A DNA stretch of 64,000 bases from Carnegiea gigantea (Eukaryota > Streptophyta > Magnoliopsida > Caryophyllales > Cactaceae): the NCBI GenBank assembly GCA_029747015.1, contig JAKOGI010002290.1, positions 59,460 to 123,459 of the forward strand, read 5' to 3'. A program made the translations under genes and the position numbers. Each line of letters opens with the position of its first letter. Positions within the stretch are counted from its first letter, which is position 1. The notes beneath the pieces were generated by a model that worked only from the letters and a program-made list of their open reading frames with translations, was not told the origin of the DNA and ran no database searches. Positions 12,540-24,122 of the stretch are shown piece by piece.

Positions 12540-13960
12540 TATGAAAATTTACATCCGTCTATATTCGTTAATTTTACGACCACTCCCGAAAGTATATCTT
12601 TGATATAGTAGGGATCGGCCCAACTGTGCCTGAATTTCATTCCTAGGTCTATGAGAGGTACACAAACGGCCTTGACCACTGCATCTCCCAGCTGATGTTT
12701 CGAAGACGGACTTTTGAGTTGAAAGCTCTCTTCATCCATTGTCGGTAATTTCATAGATGATGCAAGGTAGGGTTGAGCAACACTAGGTACCCTAATACTT
12801 TTTTTGGAACCGATCCCAAACCCGGTTCTTACTGGGTATTGGATACGTGGAATCCATCCTAGAATTGGTTCAACTAGGTTTGCATTTTTTTGGAACTACT
12901 GGGAACTTGTTTCGATTTTGGCCTCAATCTCCCACACTGCAATCTTCCCCCCCTAGATGAGAAATTTCATGGGAGCAGAGTGCTCAGAGCTACTCGAAGG
13001 GGCTCAATGGTCAATAGACAATAGGTGGCTGATAGCTCATTAGTGAAAGAGGCAAAAGAGAGAGACAACGACAAGCACATAATCATGCACAATATAGAAA
13101 TTCAGAGATAACACAGTGACTCAATTACATATCTAAAGCAAAGAGTGGAGAGAGAGAGAGCAAGAATTTTTGATTGAATCAAGATTTGAGTCTTAACAAA
13201 GTTGAAATTTTCAACATCAAAAGCATAATTCAATTCGATCTTACCAAAGAATTTCAAAACTTAAACTTAGAATTTAGGGGTGGCGTGGAATGGATGCAAA
13301 GATTAATCACAGTGATTTGGAAGTGACATAGTAGCATGGGATGGGATGGGAAATGAGTGAAGAAGAAAGCGGTGAAGAGGTGGCATCAACATTTACTGGC
13401 AATAGTAAATGAATCAAGAACTTGCGGTTTCTGACTTTTCCCTTTATATACTTTAGTTCAATTTTTTTAAAGTTTGAATGAGAATTGAGGATTGGGACTT
13501 TTTCAGGTTCCAACTTAATAGGACACAGTCCAAGTTGCAATCGCATCTAAATTTTTGAAACCGAAACTGGAACTGATTTGACCGAGTCTAGATCTAAACC
13601 CGCCAGGTCCTAACTAGTTCTGATTCTAGAACTAGGTACTTGATTTTTTTGCCTATCCTTAATGCAAGGCTTGTAACCTCTTTTCATTAATGTCTACTAA
13701 TTTTTCATATCAGGCTTGTATCCAATCGATTGTAGACACTTGCTCTTCAAGGATGACCCCACAATGATAAAATTTTTATTTCTATAAAGAGTACCACTTC
13801 CAGTCCGTAAGTGCTCTTCTTATAGAATATGTTGTTATCCTCAATGAATTGTGAGGCTAAACAAGGAAGCGCTCTTTGGGCTCATTTTGAGGATCAAGAG
13901 GATACCAGCCTTTTGGTGGTAACTTAGTGTGTCCGTATACCACAGGGATGTTTCTTCATC
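12540..13960 (-). pseudogene. Tat-type integrase remnant, catalytic core deleted, split by a hAT insertion
   Basis: Read on the minus strand, the end part (12754 down to about 12550) encodes the GDxVxK...P...KF...W..PY.IK..LSG pattern of the integrase C-terminal domain of Tat-type Ty3/gypsy elements, seen as LGDAVVKAV and HSWADPYYIKDILSG. Upstream, beyond the insertion at 12768-13661, YEKLVDINEKRL and TYGLEVVLFIEIKIL are also from the C-terminal part. Directly before them sits NNIFYKKS, typical of the N-terminal zinc-binding region. The DDE catalytic core that should lie between (roughly 500 bp) is missing, so this copy cannot encode an active integrase. Stops and frame shifts occur throughout. 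Confidence 0.65.
12768..13661. mobile_element. hAT-like non-autonomous element, 894 bp
   Basis: It is flanked by the identical 8-bp sequence ATGCAAGG (12760-12767 and 13662-13669). The ends are imperfect inverted repeats, TAGGGTTGAGCAA and TAAGGATAGGCAA, close to the TAGGGGTGAGCAA type of many plant hAT MITEs. Just inside both ends are complementary AACCGG/GGTACCTAG-like stretches. No transposase is seen; the minus ORF 13307-13546 has no domain. Removing it restores continuity of the integrase remnant. Confidence 0.75.
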
Positions 13961-14950
13961 CTATTTTATTTCTATTCATTTTTTAGATTCTTCATTTGCT
14001 ATGGCAATCATGGATGTCAATTTTGCTAATGCATATGCAAATTGTTCTTCCTCCCTCGAGAGGTAGCTGAATCTTAGCTCATCAAAATGAGATGTTATAT
14101 TTTTCTAAGTGGGCTTGGTAGTTGAGCCAAATTCTCACTTTTAACTTTCGACCATCTGCTGATCTAATCTGTTATCAGACTTAACTCCCCATACATATTT
14201 AAAAATTTAATTGAAAGATCTTGGGCAGCTTGCATTCGCATAATACAAGCTTTATATTCGAACATATTATTTGTTACCCCGAAGTCTAACTTAATGGAGA
14301 TCGAGATATGCGACCCTTGTGGGAATACCACTATAATGTCAACCTATAATCCTTGTGGTTAGATGCACTATCAAAAGGCATTTGCTAAGTTTCATCTTCG
14401 ACTAAGAGGATGTATTCATTGGGAAGATCATAACTTTCTTCCTCTTGGCTTGTAGGATGGTTGGCCAGGAAATTCACTGCCACTCTTTTTTTTTTATGGA
14501 TTTTTGTGTTTGAAACTCCATATTAAATTCAGAGAGTATAACCATCCATTATGAAATACTCCCATGTACAATGGATGGAGATATAAGATGTTTCAATGGA
14601 TCCACTTTGGCTTTCAGCTTGACTTTGTTATTAAGTATGGATTGCCTTAACTTTTAGCAGGCCATACAAGGGATAGGAACATTTTTCAATCTGAGTGTAC
14701 ATAATCGAGGAATTTCTTACTCAAGCAATATATTGCATTTTCTTTTCCTTCATTTCCTAGGTCTAACATCGTGCCCATTGCTGTTTCTGTTGTTTTTAAA
14801 CAAATTAACAAAGGCAGATCTTCCTTTGGTGGTTGTAGAACGGGTGGGGTTGCCATATATTCTTTTATTGTATATTTTGACAAGGCTCATTCCATTCTAT
14901 TTGTTAAGTTTTCCTCAATTTCTTAACAACCGGTCCATGTCATTATCAGT
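13961..14950 (-). pseudogene. Tat-type RNase H region, decayed
   Basis: Minus-strand reading frames from 14883 to about 13965 match the connection/RNase H part of Tat-type pol. IKEYMATPPVLQPPK and AIYCLSKKFLDYV are the usual start of the domain. Further down come fragments like KLDFGVTNNM and, at the end, SREEEQFAYALAKLTSMI. The intact family has FADALAKL at that place, so an aspartate is replaced by tyrosine. The parts fall in different frames with several stops. In the family this domain removes the RNA strand during reverse transcription. It follows the reverse-transcriptase remnant directly. Confidence 0.7.
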
Positions 14951-15760
14951 TTCAAAATGAAACAACTAATGAATTGCTCTTAAGCCAATTATGTCTCCTA
15001 AAAGCTTACCGAAAATGACCTTGAAAGTACACTCTTATGGGTTTAAGCACATGTTGTACTTTTGTAGTCTTTTGAAAAATTTCCTGAGAGCATGGGCATG
15101 TCCTTCCCTGCTCTTTCATTTGACGATCATGTCGTGTACATAGACCTCCACCGCTTCGCACATCATACCTTGCAGCAAAGTTTGGCTCGTTCATAGATAA
15201 GTGGCTTTGACACTTATTAGACTGAAAGGCATGATAGTGTAGCAAAAATTGCCCCATTGTATGATCAAAGTGGTTTTTTCTTGATCCTTTTTAGCCATCT
15301 TAATTTGGTTATATCGGACATAACAATCCATGAATGACAGTGGGCAATGTCTTGCTGTGTTGTATACTAGCAAGTCAATATGAGGCAAAGGAGAGTCATC
15401 CTTTGTACTTTTTTGCTTAAGTATCGAAAATCGGCAAACATGTGGACACGTTTGTCTTTCTTAAGCATCGGAACAATGCAAGCTACTCATTTGGGATAAT
15501 TGGATACGCTTAAGAAGCTGACATCTAATTGTTTTTGTACTTCTTCTTTTATTTTTTTAAGGTCCATTTGGGTTTCATATGCCAAAATTTCTGTTTGATA
15601 GGCTTTGTATACAAATAGAGCAAGATTGTCTGCTGGGTAATTTGTCCGTCTATTCTGGGCATATCTTTGTAGGACCATACAAAAACGTCCTTAAATTCTT
15701 TTAGGAGGTGAGTAAATTCTTCTCTCTCTTTACGAGTTAAGGATGAACCCAATTTGAGCT
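14951..15760 (-). pseudogene. Tat-type reverse transcriptase, decayed
   Basis: On the minus strand, 15752-15549 gives LLKEFKDVFVWSYKDMP and 15678-15487 gives EEVQKQLDVSFLSVSNYP. From 15388 follow PHIDLLVYNTARHCPLSF and GNFCYTIMPFSL. These are successive blocks of Tat/Ogre-type reverse transcriptase. The catalytic box reads YVHD (15122-15145) where the family has YVDD, so an essential aspartate is lost, and frame shifts separate the blocks. This enzyme would copy element RNA into DNA in cytoplasmic particles. This copy is dead. Confidence 0.8.
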
Positions 15761-16374
15761 CCTTTGGTTCTTTGCTAGTTCCAATATTGATTGTTTTTGT
15801 CTCCTCAAGGATAGTAGTTTTATCATGACTCTATTCATTATTCATTAAGCATTTTGGGATGATAAATTGTTCACTACAGCAAATGAAGAACCATATTTAG
15901 AAAGGGTCATTTTATTAAAATTTTGAATGAGTACATCGGTTTGGCATAGATCAAATTAAAAACAGGGGAAGGCTCTCTCCCATTCACAGATTAAGATTTT
16001 GGCTCAAAACTTGTCTTTGTTAGTCTTGACAATAAGTTCCTCAGTGTTTCTAATAATCAGCTTGAGCCATTTGGTCTCATTGTGGGTGGTTCACATTATT
16101 TCAGTGTGCCTCCTTCTATTGGTATCAATGATAATCTCTATATGATCGAAATCTTGCCTAATCACCACTAGCACCTATCATGGATCTTCATGTTTTCCTT
16201 TTTTAGCCCCAAATAGCAACTCGAAGTGATCTTGGCTGTCCTCATAGGCCCACTTTGTTTTAGATTGAGTGTTTTTAGTAAAGTACACCTTTTCTCCAGG
16301 AGAGTGCAATTATGATAGATGTCAAACCTAGGAATGGCTTCTCCAAGGTGTGGAATGCACCTTTGCTCAGAGAA
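15761..16374 (-). other. Decayed pol spacer between G-patch-like segment and reverse transcriptase
   Basis: The only open stretch is the continuation of the frame starting at 16461 (down to 16168). Some segments look like the low-complexity linker between protease and reverse transcriptase of Tat elements, but no domain can be assigned. Confidence 0.4.
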
Positions 16375-16461
16375 CCCATAGTAGGGGGCATCTTGTTCTT
16401 CCTTTACAAACTTCCTTTTCCCTAGCTTGGTTTCGGGCAAGTAGCCCATATTCCTCATCAT
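16375..16461 (-). pseudogene. G-patch-like segment of Tat-type pol
   Basis: The minus-strand frame starting at 16461 reads MMRNMGYLPETKLGK. This fits the start of a G-patch (hydrophobic-x-MGY.PG.GLGK) as found between protease and reverse transcriptase in Tat/Ogre-type polyproteins. Two of the usual glycines are replaced. The role in retrotransposons is unknown. Confidence 0.5.
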
Positions 16462-16654
16462 AACATTCTTCTTCTTGTCTGAGAAAGGATCAAAGTCGAT
16501 TGAAACTTCATCCTTTAAGTGAATGACGGTACATTCATAGGTATAAAGCTCAAAATCTCCATGTCATCATTATTATGCTAAACCTCTAGAATGGGAGCTT
16601 CCTTTTCAGTGGTAGTGATAATTGGATTAGTATTTATGGTTACTACAACCCCTT

Positions 16655-16930
16655 AATTATCATCTTGATTTTCTGATGAACGGTCGAGGGTACTGCCTTT
16701 TAGTCAGGCAACCCTAGGTGACCAAGAAAGTGGTTAAAGGTAGCCTGAATGTATATGACTTGAAAGGCTGCCTTTATTTCTATTCCTTCAATTACTACAT
16801 TGAGGGCAATAGTCCCCAACATAGTCCCATGAGTATTGTCTTAGGTTTAAACCTTATGTTGAAGGGGTTTTGTCCACTTTAATTATACCCAATTTCTTTG
16901 GTGTTCTTAGTGGCTATTTGTTAACCGATG
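16655..16930 (-). pseudogene. Tat-type protease, downstream half
   Basis: Minus-strand frames give PLRTPKKLGIIKVDKTPST and, after a frame shift, DNTHGTMLGTIALNVVIEGI, AAFQVIYIQATFNHFLGH and KAVPSTVHQ. This is the second half of a Tat-type retroviral-like aspartic protease (xLGTI..., F.V..I...YN.LLGRPWIH..GAVPSTLHQ in the family). The half with the catalytic aspartate lies at 19536-19620, separated by a 2.6-kb insertion. Confidence 0.7.
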
Positions 16931-19535
16931 ACCCTAATTATTACCTTGCTTAAGTACATCAGTTAGAAAATTACATAGGGTTTAGCAGCGGAATACTTAA
17001 TGAAATAAAGGTGCATTATCGCCTCTTGCTCGAATGAGTGCGTAAGGCTTAATATTTTTTTTTAAACTGTGAGCAAGACATAAAGTGTGTAACTAATTTG
17101 TTTCACTAAACACATTTAACTCATACGTTAACTATAATATTAAATTACATATCATGCTCATAAACTGCAAATGGAAGACTTTAGTTGCATCTCTGCACCT
17201 AGCCTATTTCCGTTTGAGAGCTAATTTGAGTATAATCACTAAAACCTTGCATGCATAGTAATCAACAACAACTTGCATTATTAACCTTCTTTTCCTTTTC
17301 TCTTCTCTTGATTTCCTATAAACCACTAAGAAACATTTGGGATATGACAAAAAAATCAGCATAAACTTGTAAATTACCCTTAATACATGTAAAACTAAGC
17401 AATAATCATGGTCTTGAGCCGACATGTAAAACATTTAAGCATGAAAACGCTTAGTTTAGGAAATCAAAATCATCCACCTTCGATTAGAGAAGTTAACCCA
17501 ACAATTGTATATATAGATACATTTAATTGAGCTCAAACATTTAGCATATACAATCTCTAAGAGGTGCACCATTAAACATAGCATATTAAATCATGTCATG
17601 ACTAGCCAATAAATTACCAAAATTGACCAATATTTCAATCCATATACATGTATTTAGTAATCCATGGGATAATTCGTCTTTGGCTATAGAAACTTTAAAA
17701 GGCACCTAAAACACTTGGTTTTCTTTTTGCATGTGAAGGGTACTAGTAATAACATACCTTGGTTGGTTTTCTTTAAACCAGACACTAGATTTGTATACAT
17801 ATAAACATATATTTAGTAATTTCATCTTAGATCCTCATCTTTTTGAACCTCTTAACTTATGTTTTCTTTAGTTTTCTTAGTGACTCATGCCCTATCACTA
17901 AAGAGATTAATAATGAAGGATCTTTGCTTTAGAACCTATACCATAAAGACTTGAATTAAACACAAAGCAGCATGCCAAAAATTTTCTATGATTTGACATT
18001 GACCCTTCTACCCTTCCTATTGACTAGTGGGCTAACTTAAACCTCTAAGAAAAGAAGGAAGAGTTAACCCGTATCTTCTTGGTGTTTGATGAATAAGGAA
18101 AGAGGAAGGGTTTCAAGGATCTCCCACTTAAACCCATGCGTGCATGCACTCTCAGCTTAGGGTTTGCATTTGAGTAGTCCCTTAATCACCAATTCTGATG
18201 ATGCACCATCCTTGTCCTTTCTCTTTATTTGGTCTCCTTTTTCTCTTCCCAACTGAGATGTACCTTGGTTTCCCCCACTCACTCTTGCCTTGCTTTGCTT
18301 ATTAAGAATGAAAGTTATAAAGAGGGAATAAGAGAGCTATACGTGGAGAATGAAGAGAAAGTCAAGCACAACATTCCTTTTCATGAACACTTTAATTTCT
18401 TGATGCATTTCATGCACACTTTTGCTCTTTTTTGACTGTCGGATGGAGCTAGGTGCTAAGCCCAAATGGCTATGTTTATATGATGTGTCATCCTTGTTCA
18501 ATTTTGCTCATATAAGTGTCTTCACCTTAATCTTTCTTTACTTTGCCAAGCTACTTGCCTCTTTTATCATGCATAGATTGTCAGCCTTAGTCCTACCAAA
18601 CCTTCAATGTTTTGACTTAGCTAATATCAAAAGTTATCTTCAAGGTTTAGGTGTGAATATCCTTTCTAGTAATTGTTGACCTATAGCAAATAACAATTTA
18701 TTAGTTACTTAGCTGAGTGCCTGAAATGGGTGGCTTCACTTGCTTGGAGATGGACACATGCTTATATGATCTTGTTAACTTAGTTTTGTTAACCTAATTT
18801 TCCTTAAGTACAATTCCCAAATGCCCTAACTATAAATAGAAATACTCATAAGATAATGAATTTTTTTTTTGTAGCGAAATATCTAAATGGCTAAGTTAAT
18901 AACCACATGTCCAAACCACATGTTGATACCTAAGAATAATAATTTAAATGCTTTTCAACTTCCTTAAGCAATGCCCAGAGTCAATGACTAGGACATATGG
19001 CTAAATTTTGTGAAGCTATGTGTCCTGCTAAGGTTACATGCATGTGTCGCATTTTCTACCTTTGATTATCTTATGCTATCTCTAAATAACTTCTATGGTG
19101 AACCCATGAATCCTTGGATGATTATCTATCTAGGAAGTCAATTTGCTATGCTTGATTTTCTTTTATAGGAATTCAGTAAGAATTTTGGGCACCTTAAACA
19201 TATGTACCATGAATAACCCAAGCCTGTGTATGTTTTATTTTAGGTTAGTAATTCACAATTTACATGCATAAATATACATGCAAATGCATCCTTATATAAA
19301 TTTTAAGGTCTATAGCTTTCGTGCAGCTTATCGAATAATTTTTACGTAAAATTTTATTATATAAGATTGATAGGAAGTGTAATAACATGTATTGATAAAA
19401 GAAGTCAATTCTCATTTTTCACCATAATATGCACGATCAAATATTTAGTATACTATAGATGTCATCGAAATGGCTCTTTATCTCATGAAATTTTATTTAC
19501 ATTTCGGGGTTAGGAGATGGGGTGTCACAATCCAC
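16928..19535 (-). mobile_element. LTR-like insertion splitting the protease (2.6 kb)
   Basis: On the minus strand the inserted sequence starts TGTGACACCCC at about 19535, a form common at plant gypsy LTR starts, and appears to end in GGGTCA near 16928. No protein domain is seen inside, so it may be a solo LTR. Flanking protease frames resume on both sides, which fixes the insertion to within a few bases. I could not establish a clean 5-bp duplication, so both ends are approximate. ORFs inside (17204-17434 minus, 18229-18679 plus) have no family features. Confidence 0.5.
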
Positions 19536-19625
19536 TAAGGTCATGGGTGTGAACTTGATTATGCAGCTTATGGTAAGATATGGAGCCCTATTGTGTTTTA
19601 TCCCCTTGGAGTGAAAGTTCAGTTA
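19536..19625 (-). pseudogene. Tat-type protease, upstream half ending at the catalytic aspartate
   Basis: The minus strand reads SKGIKHNRAPY, then LTISCIIKFTPMTLVD, ending at the junction with the insertion. In Tat-type proteases this is the stretch HNKALHI......LVDxGS, where D is the catalytic residue. GSSVNK and the remaining half resume beyond the insertion at 16.93 kb. Confidence 0.6.
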
Positions 19626-20089
19626 GGCAAGTCCAATCACCAAAGAGGGGGGAGAATATGGTGATTAGTAAATATTAAAGAATTCATTGAAATTAAATGC
19701 GGATTTAAATTGCGAGAGGCCCTTCCAAATAGGGTTAGTTACCACCTAAGACTCTTCTTTCCTCAAGATTTGAACAGCTTCACTTCTTATTTACTTAAGA
19801 AGTTACAAATTCGAATCCTCTGACTCTACAAAAGCTCTCTTGGATACTTTCAAGGTTAACTACTCGATTGTGAAAACACTCTCTCTCGATCTACCATTCA
19901 ACTAAGTACCTTAAGTTGAGTCACCCACTAAGTATTATCTACTCAATACGTAGCTAACCAAATAAATTCTCCCTAACTTACTTGTTATAAGATTCCCTTA
20001 CAAGAAGTTATCCTCCCCAAAAAAGTAAAAGTAAGTTTTAATGATTAAATTAATATTTCAATTTTATGATTAAATCAATATTTCAATTT
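19626..20089. other. Unassigned repeat-like DNA between protease and gag remnants
   Basis: No coding content is recognisable. The stretch near 19640-19660 (CACCAAAGAGGGGGGAGAAT) looks like a boundary motif seen in plant repeats, but I cannot assign it. It may be a further insertion in the Tat-type nest. Confidence 0.3.
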
Positions 20090-20560
20090 TTGCATAGTGT
20101 ATCCTCCATGTCTAGGATCAGGACAACCTTCTAGTGGAATCTCCTCATAAAGTCTGCCAGGGCCTCGTTTGGCACCTGCTTGACTTTAGAAAGGTGGATG
20201 CTTATCTGCTGCTCCTTGTGGCTGGCTATGAACTAGCTGATAAAGCGATCACATAGCTCCTGGAAGCACGTGACGCTCCCCGAGTGGCAGGACACTGAAC
20301 CACTTCTGGGCCACCCCTTTCAAGGTGGCCGGGAAGTACATGTAATAGGCTTCATCATCCCTGTCCTAGACGTACATTTGCGCCTTGTACACCTTGAGAT
20401 GCTCCTCAGGGTCTGTAGTCACATTATATAATTCTAAGTTGGGCATCTTGACCTTAAGCGACCTCAATGCGCTCATAATTTCCTTGCTAAATGGTCTCAA
20501 GAATGGGACGGCGGCGGGATACGCTACTGTTCCTGATAGTTTGATGGGAGTATGCAGTCT
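20090..20560 (-). pseudogene. Ty3/gypsy gag (Retrotrans_gag), decayed
   Basis: The minus strand gives successive gag blocks: RPFSKEIMSALRSLKVKMP, NLELYNVTTDPEEHLKVYKA, DEAYYMYFPATLKGVAQKWF, and after a frame shift ASHKEQQISIHLSKVKQ and NEALADFMRRF. These are the usual order of the gag capsid domain in Tat/Athila-type elements (D..EHL..y......FP..LKG.A..WF...L..F...F). Several stops and at least one frame shift make it non-functional. Gag forms the particle in which element RNA is copied. It lies just downstream of the primer site and LTR at 21.1-21.6 kb. Confidence 0.75.
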
Positions 20561-21109
20561 TTATGTTAGCACCGCATAGGATAGGCTGCAAGGTCGAACA
20601 TCACTTCGAGGGGGACTGTGCCAATGATGACTAATACGCCCCGCCCCTCATTCGTAGGGTGAAGGGCTGACCGCCAACAGGGGCTTTTCCTTTGGGCCAA
20701 GAAGGATCCTCGCCTGCCTTATGGGGGGTTCAACATCTGGAGGCAAGGTGCACTCCTGTTCCTCTAACCACACCGACCTATAAGAGTGGGTAGCGTACGG
20801 GGTTAAGGTTGTCTATGAGTGTGTCAGCTCCTCATGCGCCCGATGAAGGGCTCGTCGTGCTTGGATAATCTGCCTAGCGTGTACGCCACTCGCTGTTCGC
20901 TATTGCTCTCCTCCTGGTCGTACGTTCATGCTGAGGGCAGCCTTGGCCCCATTGACCAGGCTATGGCTCGGGAGCTTTTCGACTGATTCTGAACCTCGAA
21001 CGCATTGTCCGGGGAGTCCTGCTGAGCGCCCGGGGGGTCTAGCATAGGATTCTTGTCTCTTCAAGTGCAGGCTCGAGTTACTTCGCTGACCACCATCGTT
21101 CACCGTACG
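20561..21109 (-). other. Leader and gag N-terminal region of the Tat-type element
   Basis: GC-richer than its surroundings. A minus-strand frame from 21199 to 20900 crosses the primer site, so its start is not a real gag start. Arg/Ser-rich, low-complexity translations fit the variable N-terminal part of gag. No domain is seen. Confidence 0.4.
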
Positions 21110-21127
21110 TCCCCACAGACGGCGCCA
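21110..21127 (-). other. Primer-binding site of the Tat-type element
   Basis: The minus strand reads TGGCGCCGTCTGTGGGGA, a well-known form of primer-binding site in plant Tat-type Ty3/gypsy elements. It follows an LTR end reading CCGGAAATAGA. Confidence 0.8.
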
Positions 21128-21128
21128 A

Positions 21129-21590
21129 TCTATTTCCGGCACAGATACAGGATGAGATGAGGCGGCAACGAACGGGCTTATGAGATGGTGATCGTCCAAG
21201 CTTCCAAGCCTCCAGTTTCCTTACAATAAGGCACTCCCTGGATTTGGCTCCAAGAAACACCCGTCCAACATCAAGTTAGAGTCTGTCGAGGAAGAAAAGT
21301 AAACAGAAAAGACAAAAAGAATCACAGAGAATAACTAAAAGTGTCAGAGCATGAGAATCTGAGCCTACAAAAACTTACCCCCTTTTCTCAGGGGTAGGTG
21401 AGTATTTATTGTACACAGCACCAAGGGGCTATTTGGCAATTTCTGTCAAGTCGTTCATGCCCCATGGGCTTGAAGGGGAATGGTCTGCCTCTTAGGCATG
21501 TCTATGGGCCCATAGAAGGCTACCCTAGTAGGTCCACTGGTGTGGGCTGATGATGTGGCCCAATCAAGCGGGTTTTTTCTGGATCAACTT
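21129..21590 (-). repeat. 5' LTR of the Tat-type element (approximate)
   Basis: Sequence directly upstream (minus strand) of the primer site. It includes a TATA-like AATAAATACTCAC about 280 bases before the LTR end, then a transcript-leader-like stretch. The outer border near 21590 (TGATCCAG on the minus strand) is a guess, since no partner LTR was found in the window. Confidence 0.45.
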
Positions 21591-22204
21591 GAATTTATGA
21601 TTGCATTTTAGAATTTTTAGACAAAACAAAAAGTACAGTTGCATGCTCATATATATGCTTAATTATCCCAAAGTAAGCTTTCCTAGTTATTAGTTCACCA
21701 AAATCACGGTAATTCAAATTAATACTTTTCATGACAAAATCAATTAGAAAAGAAATTAATTAGCATACGTAAATGACACATAAGCTAGGAAGGTGACAAA
21801 CCTATAAAAGTCAAATTTTAAAATTTTTGCAATTTATTAACTTAAAACATGCATGTCTTCTTAATTAGCAAAGTGATCTTGAGATGTATAAACTCCTCAT
21901 TGGCCTAAGAAGTCTATAAATACTTAAGGATGACATGTTTCTCACCATGCACAAAAATTTATCCTAAATTACATTCTTGGTTAAAAGGAAGAAAATGATA
22001 TAAGTTAAGAAAGAAGCTGACATCTCTTTTGTGAGTAAATTCTTCCACCTTCTTTCCTCTTAAATTTGATTAGGTTTCATTAAATGAAATTGATTCATGA
22101 ATAAGGTATGTTAGGCTTAAACCAAAATAAACAGTAACCTAATCTGCTACTTAGAAACCCACCTTGAAGTTTGTATGTTTATATGCATTTGATTATTTAC
22201 ATTA
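21591..22204. other. AT-rich unassigned DNA left of the LINE
   Basis: No coding content. It was contiguous with 24153 onward before the LINE inserted. A TATA-like CTATAAATAC lies near 21914. The tract may be a decayed LTR. Confidence 0.35.
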
Positions 22205-22234
22205 TTTAAAGGGATTATGTTTTGTATGAGATTA
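22205..22234. repeat. LINE target-site duplication, left copy (30 bp)
   Basis: Thirty bases beginning TTTAAAGGGATTATG are identical to 24123-24152. They bracket the LINE exactly. Confidence 0.9.
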
Positions 22235-24122
22235 CAATAACAACACCTCCCAGTATGGGTCCCACTTTCACGGGGTGTGGGGAGATCCAGTTGTAGACAA
22301 CCTTACCCCTACCGGCATTCCTACCCATAGAGAGGTTAATTCCAAGAGACCCACAAAAAGGATTTTGTGAAAAATATTTAATAGAGGAAAGATTTTGGGA
22401 AAACATTAAAAGGGAAAAGAAAGGACACATATCCAGGAAAGACCAAGATACAATGAAAGGTAAGTAGCTGGAGCCATGTAGCATAAGAACAATCTATCAG
22501 AGGAAGGTGACATACCTTAGCAGCCCAAGGTAAGCAAACGATGACTCCTCCCAGAAGGAAGTACTACCTGCATACAAACACAATAAGCGAAAAGAACCAC
22601 TACCAGCACTAAGCCACTGCACTAAAAGACAGCTATAGGGTGGGCTCTCTGCGATTTAAGATCCTAATCCTATCCCGCCATAGCTTCCTACCCTGAGCCA
22701 GGTCCTTTGTCAAACCGACAACTTTCAAGTCCTCTCTAATCATCTCGTCCAAATTCTTCTTTGGTCGACCCCTCCCTCTTCTGCCTTCGGGTATGCTGAT
22801 CATCTCACATCTCCTCACTGGAGCGTCCACACTTTTCCTTTTCACATGGCCAAACCAGCGGAGTCTGGTTTCTCTCATCTTATCTTCGATGGGAGCTACT
22901 TTAACTAAGTCCCGGATAACTCCATTCCTACTGTCTATTCTCGAATAGCAATACATCCACCTAATCATCCTCATCTCTGCTACCATCAACCTTTGAACCC
23001 GCGTCTTTTTTAAAGACCAATATTTCGATCCATAAAGAACAGCCGGCCTAAGTACCGTGCGATAGACTTTGCCTTTCAATCCTAGGGGTACCCTCTTATC
23101 ACACAGCACGCCTGAGGCATACTTCTATTTTTGCCAGCCCACTTTTATCCCCTAGCTAATGTCTTTGTCAATATCCTCATTCTGCTGAATGATCGAGCCT
23201 AGATACTTAAACTTATCAACCTTAGTTGTCGACCTCCCATCCAGGATGACTTCTCCCCTCGCATCTACCCTTCCACTGAAATAGTAATGAAGGTATTTCG
23301 TTTTCGATCTGCTTACTCTAAAACCTCTAGATTCTAGTGTATACCTCCAATGCTCCAACTTGTCGTTAACTCCCTGCCTGGTCTCGTCAATAAGAACAAT
23401 GTCATCTGCAAAAAGCATACACCAAGGTAACTCATCTTGAGTCCCTCTAGTAAGTACATCCATAACTAGAGTGAAAAGAAAAAGGCTTAAGGCGGAACCC
23501 TGATGCAGGCCCATACCAACGAAGAAGTCATTGGTGACCTCTCCTGGCGTCCTAACACTCGTCCTACCTCCCTTGTACATATCCTTAATAACTCGAATGT
23601 ACAAGGGTGACACTCCTTTCTTCTCTAAGCACCTCCATACCACTTCACGCGGAACTCAGTCATATGCTTTTTTCAGGTCAATGAACACCATATGAAGATC
23701 CATCTTTCTATCTCTGTATAATCCCATGAGCCTTGTAAGAAGGTAAATCGCCTCCATGGTTGACCTGCCTGGCATAAAACCAAATTGGTTCTCTGAAATC
23801 GGGACATCCTTCTGCAACCTTCTCTTAATCACCCTCTCCCATAACTTCATAAAATGACTAAGCAACTTTATACCCCTAAAATTATTACAATCTTGAATAT
23901 CACCTTTATTCTTGTACAGGGGGGTGACTATAGTGGATCTCCATTCTTTGGGCATCTTAGCGGTCCTAAAAATGACATTGAAAAGCTCCGTTAGCCACTC
24001 CAATCCTTCTTCACCCAAATACTTCTACACTTCCACCGGAATCTGATCAGGACCCTCTGCCTTCCCATTGGTCATCTTCTTTAAGGTCTCTCTAATCTCG
24101 TCTTTACTGATCTCTAATCTTC
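22235..24122 (-). mobile_element. RTE-type LINE, 5'-truncated
   Basis: The element lies between perfect 30-bp target duplications. On the minus strand it begins inside the ORF just upstream of the reverse transcriptase and runs to a short untranslated tail. The tail ends in TTGTTATTGTAAT, the type of simple TTG/TTA-rich end seen in RTE elements, rather than a long poly(A). Loss of the 5' part is the usual result of incomplete target-primed reverse transcription. The left 400 bases (22235-22632) are the 3' untranslated part. Confidence 0.9.
22633..24121 (-). pseudogene. RTE-type LINE reverse transcriptase and C-terminal region
   Basis: One reading frame runs from the truncation point to the stop before 22633. 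It reads through four in-frame stops: one just before KYLGEEGLEWLTELFN, one after FIDLKKAYD, and two near 23.12-23.15 kb. No frame shift was found. Motifs in order are [33 protein letters not shown], the catalytic [20 protein letters not shown], and a C-terminal ETRLRWFGHVKRK plus GRGRPKKNLDEMIREDL. These are typical of plant RTE elements. The endonuclease domain expected upstream is absent through truncation. The protein would nick target DNA and copy its RNA there; this copy is inactive. Confidence 0.9.

Noticed and set aside
22215..22484. 89-codon minus ORF at the LINE 3' end
   Set aside because: Crosses the target duplication into flanking DNA; it is untranslated LINE tail.
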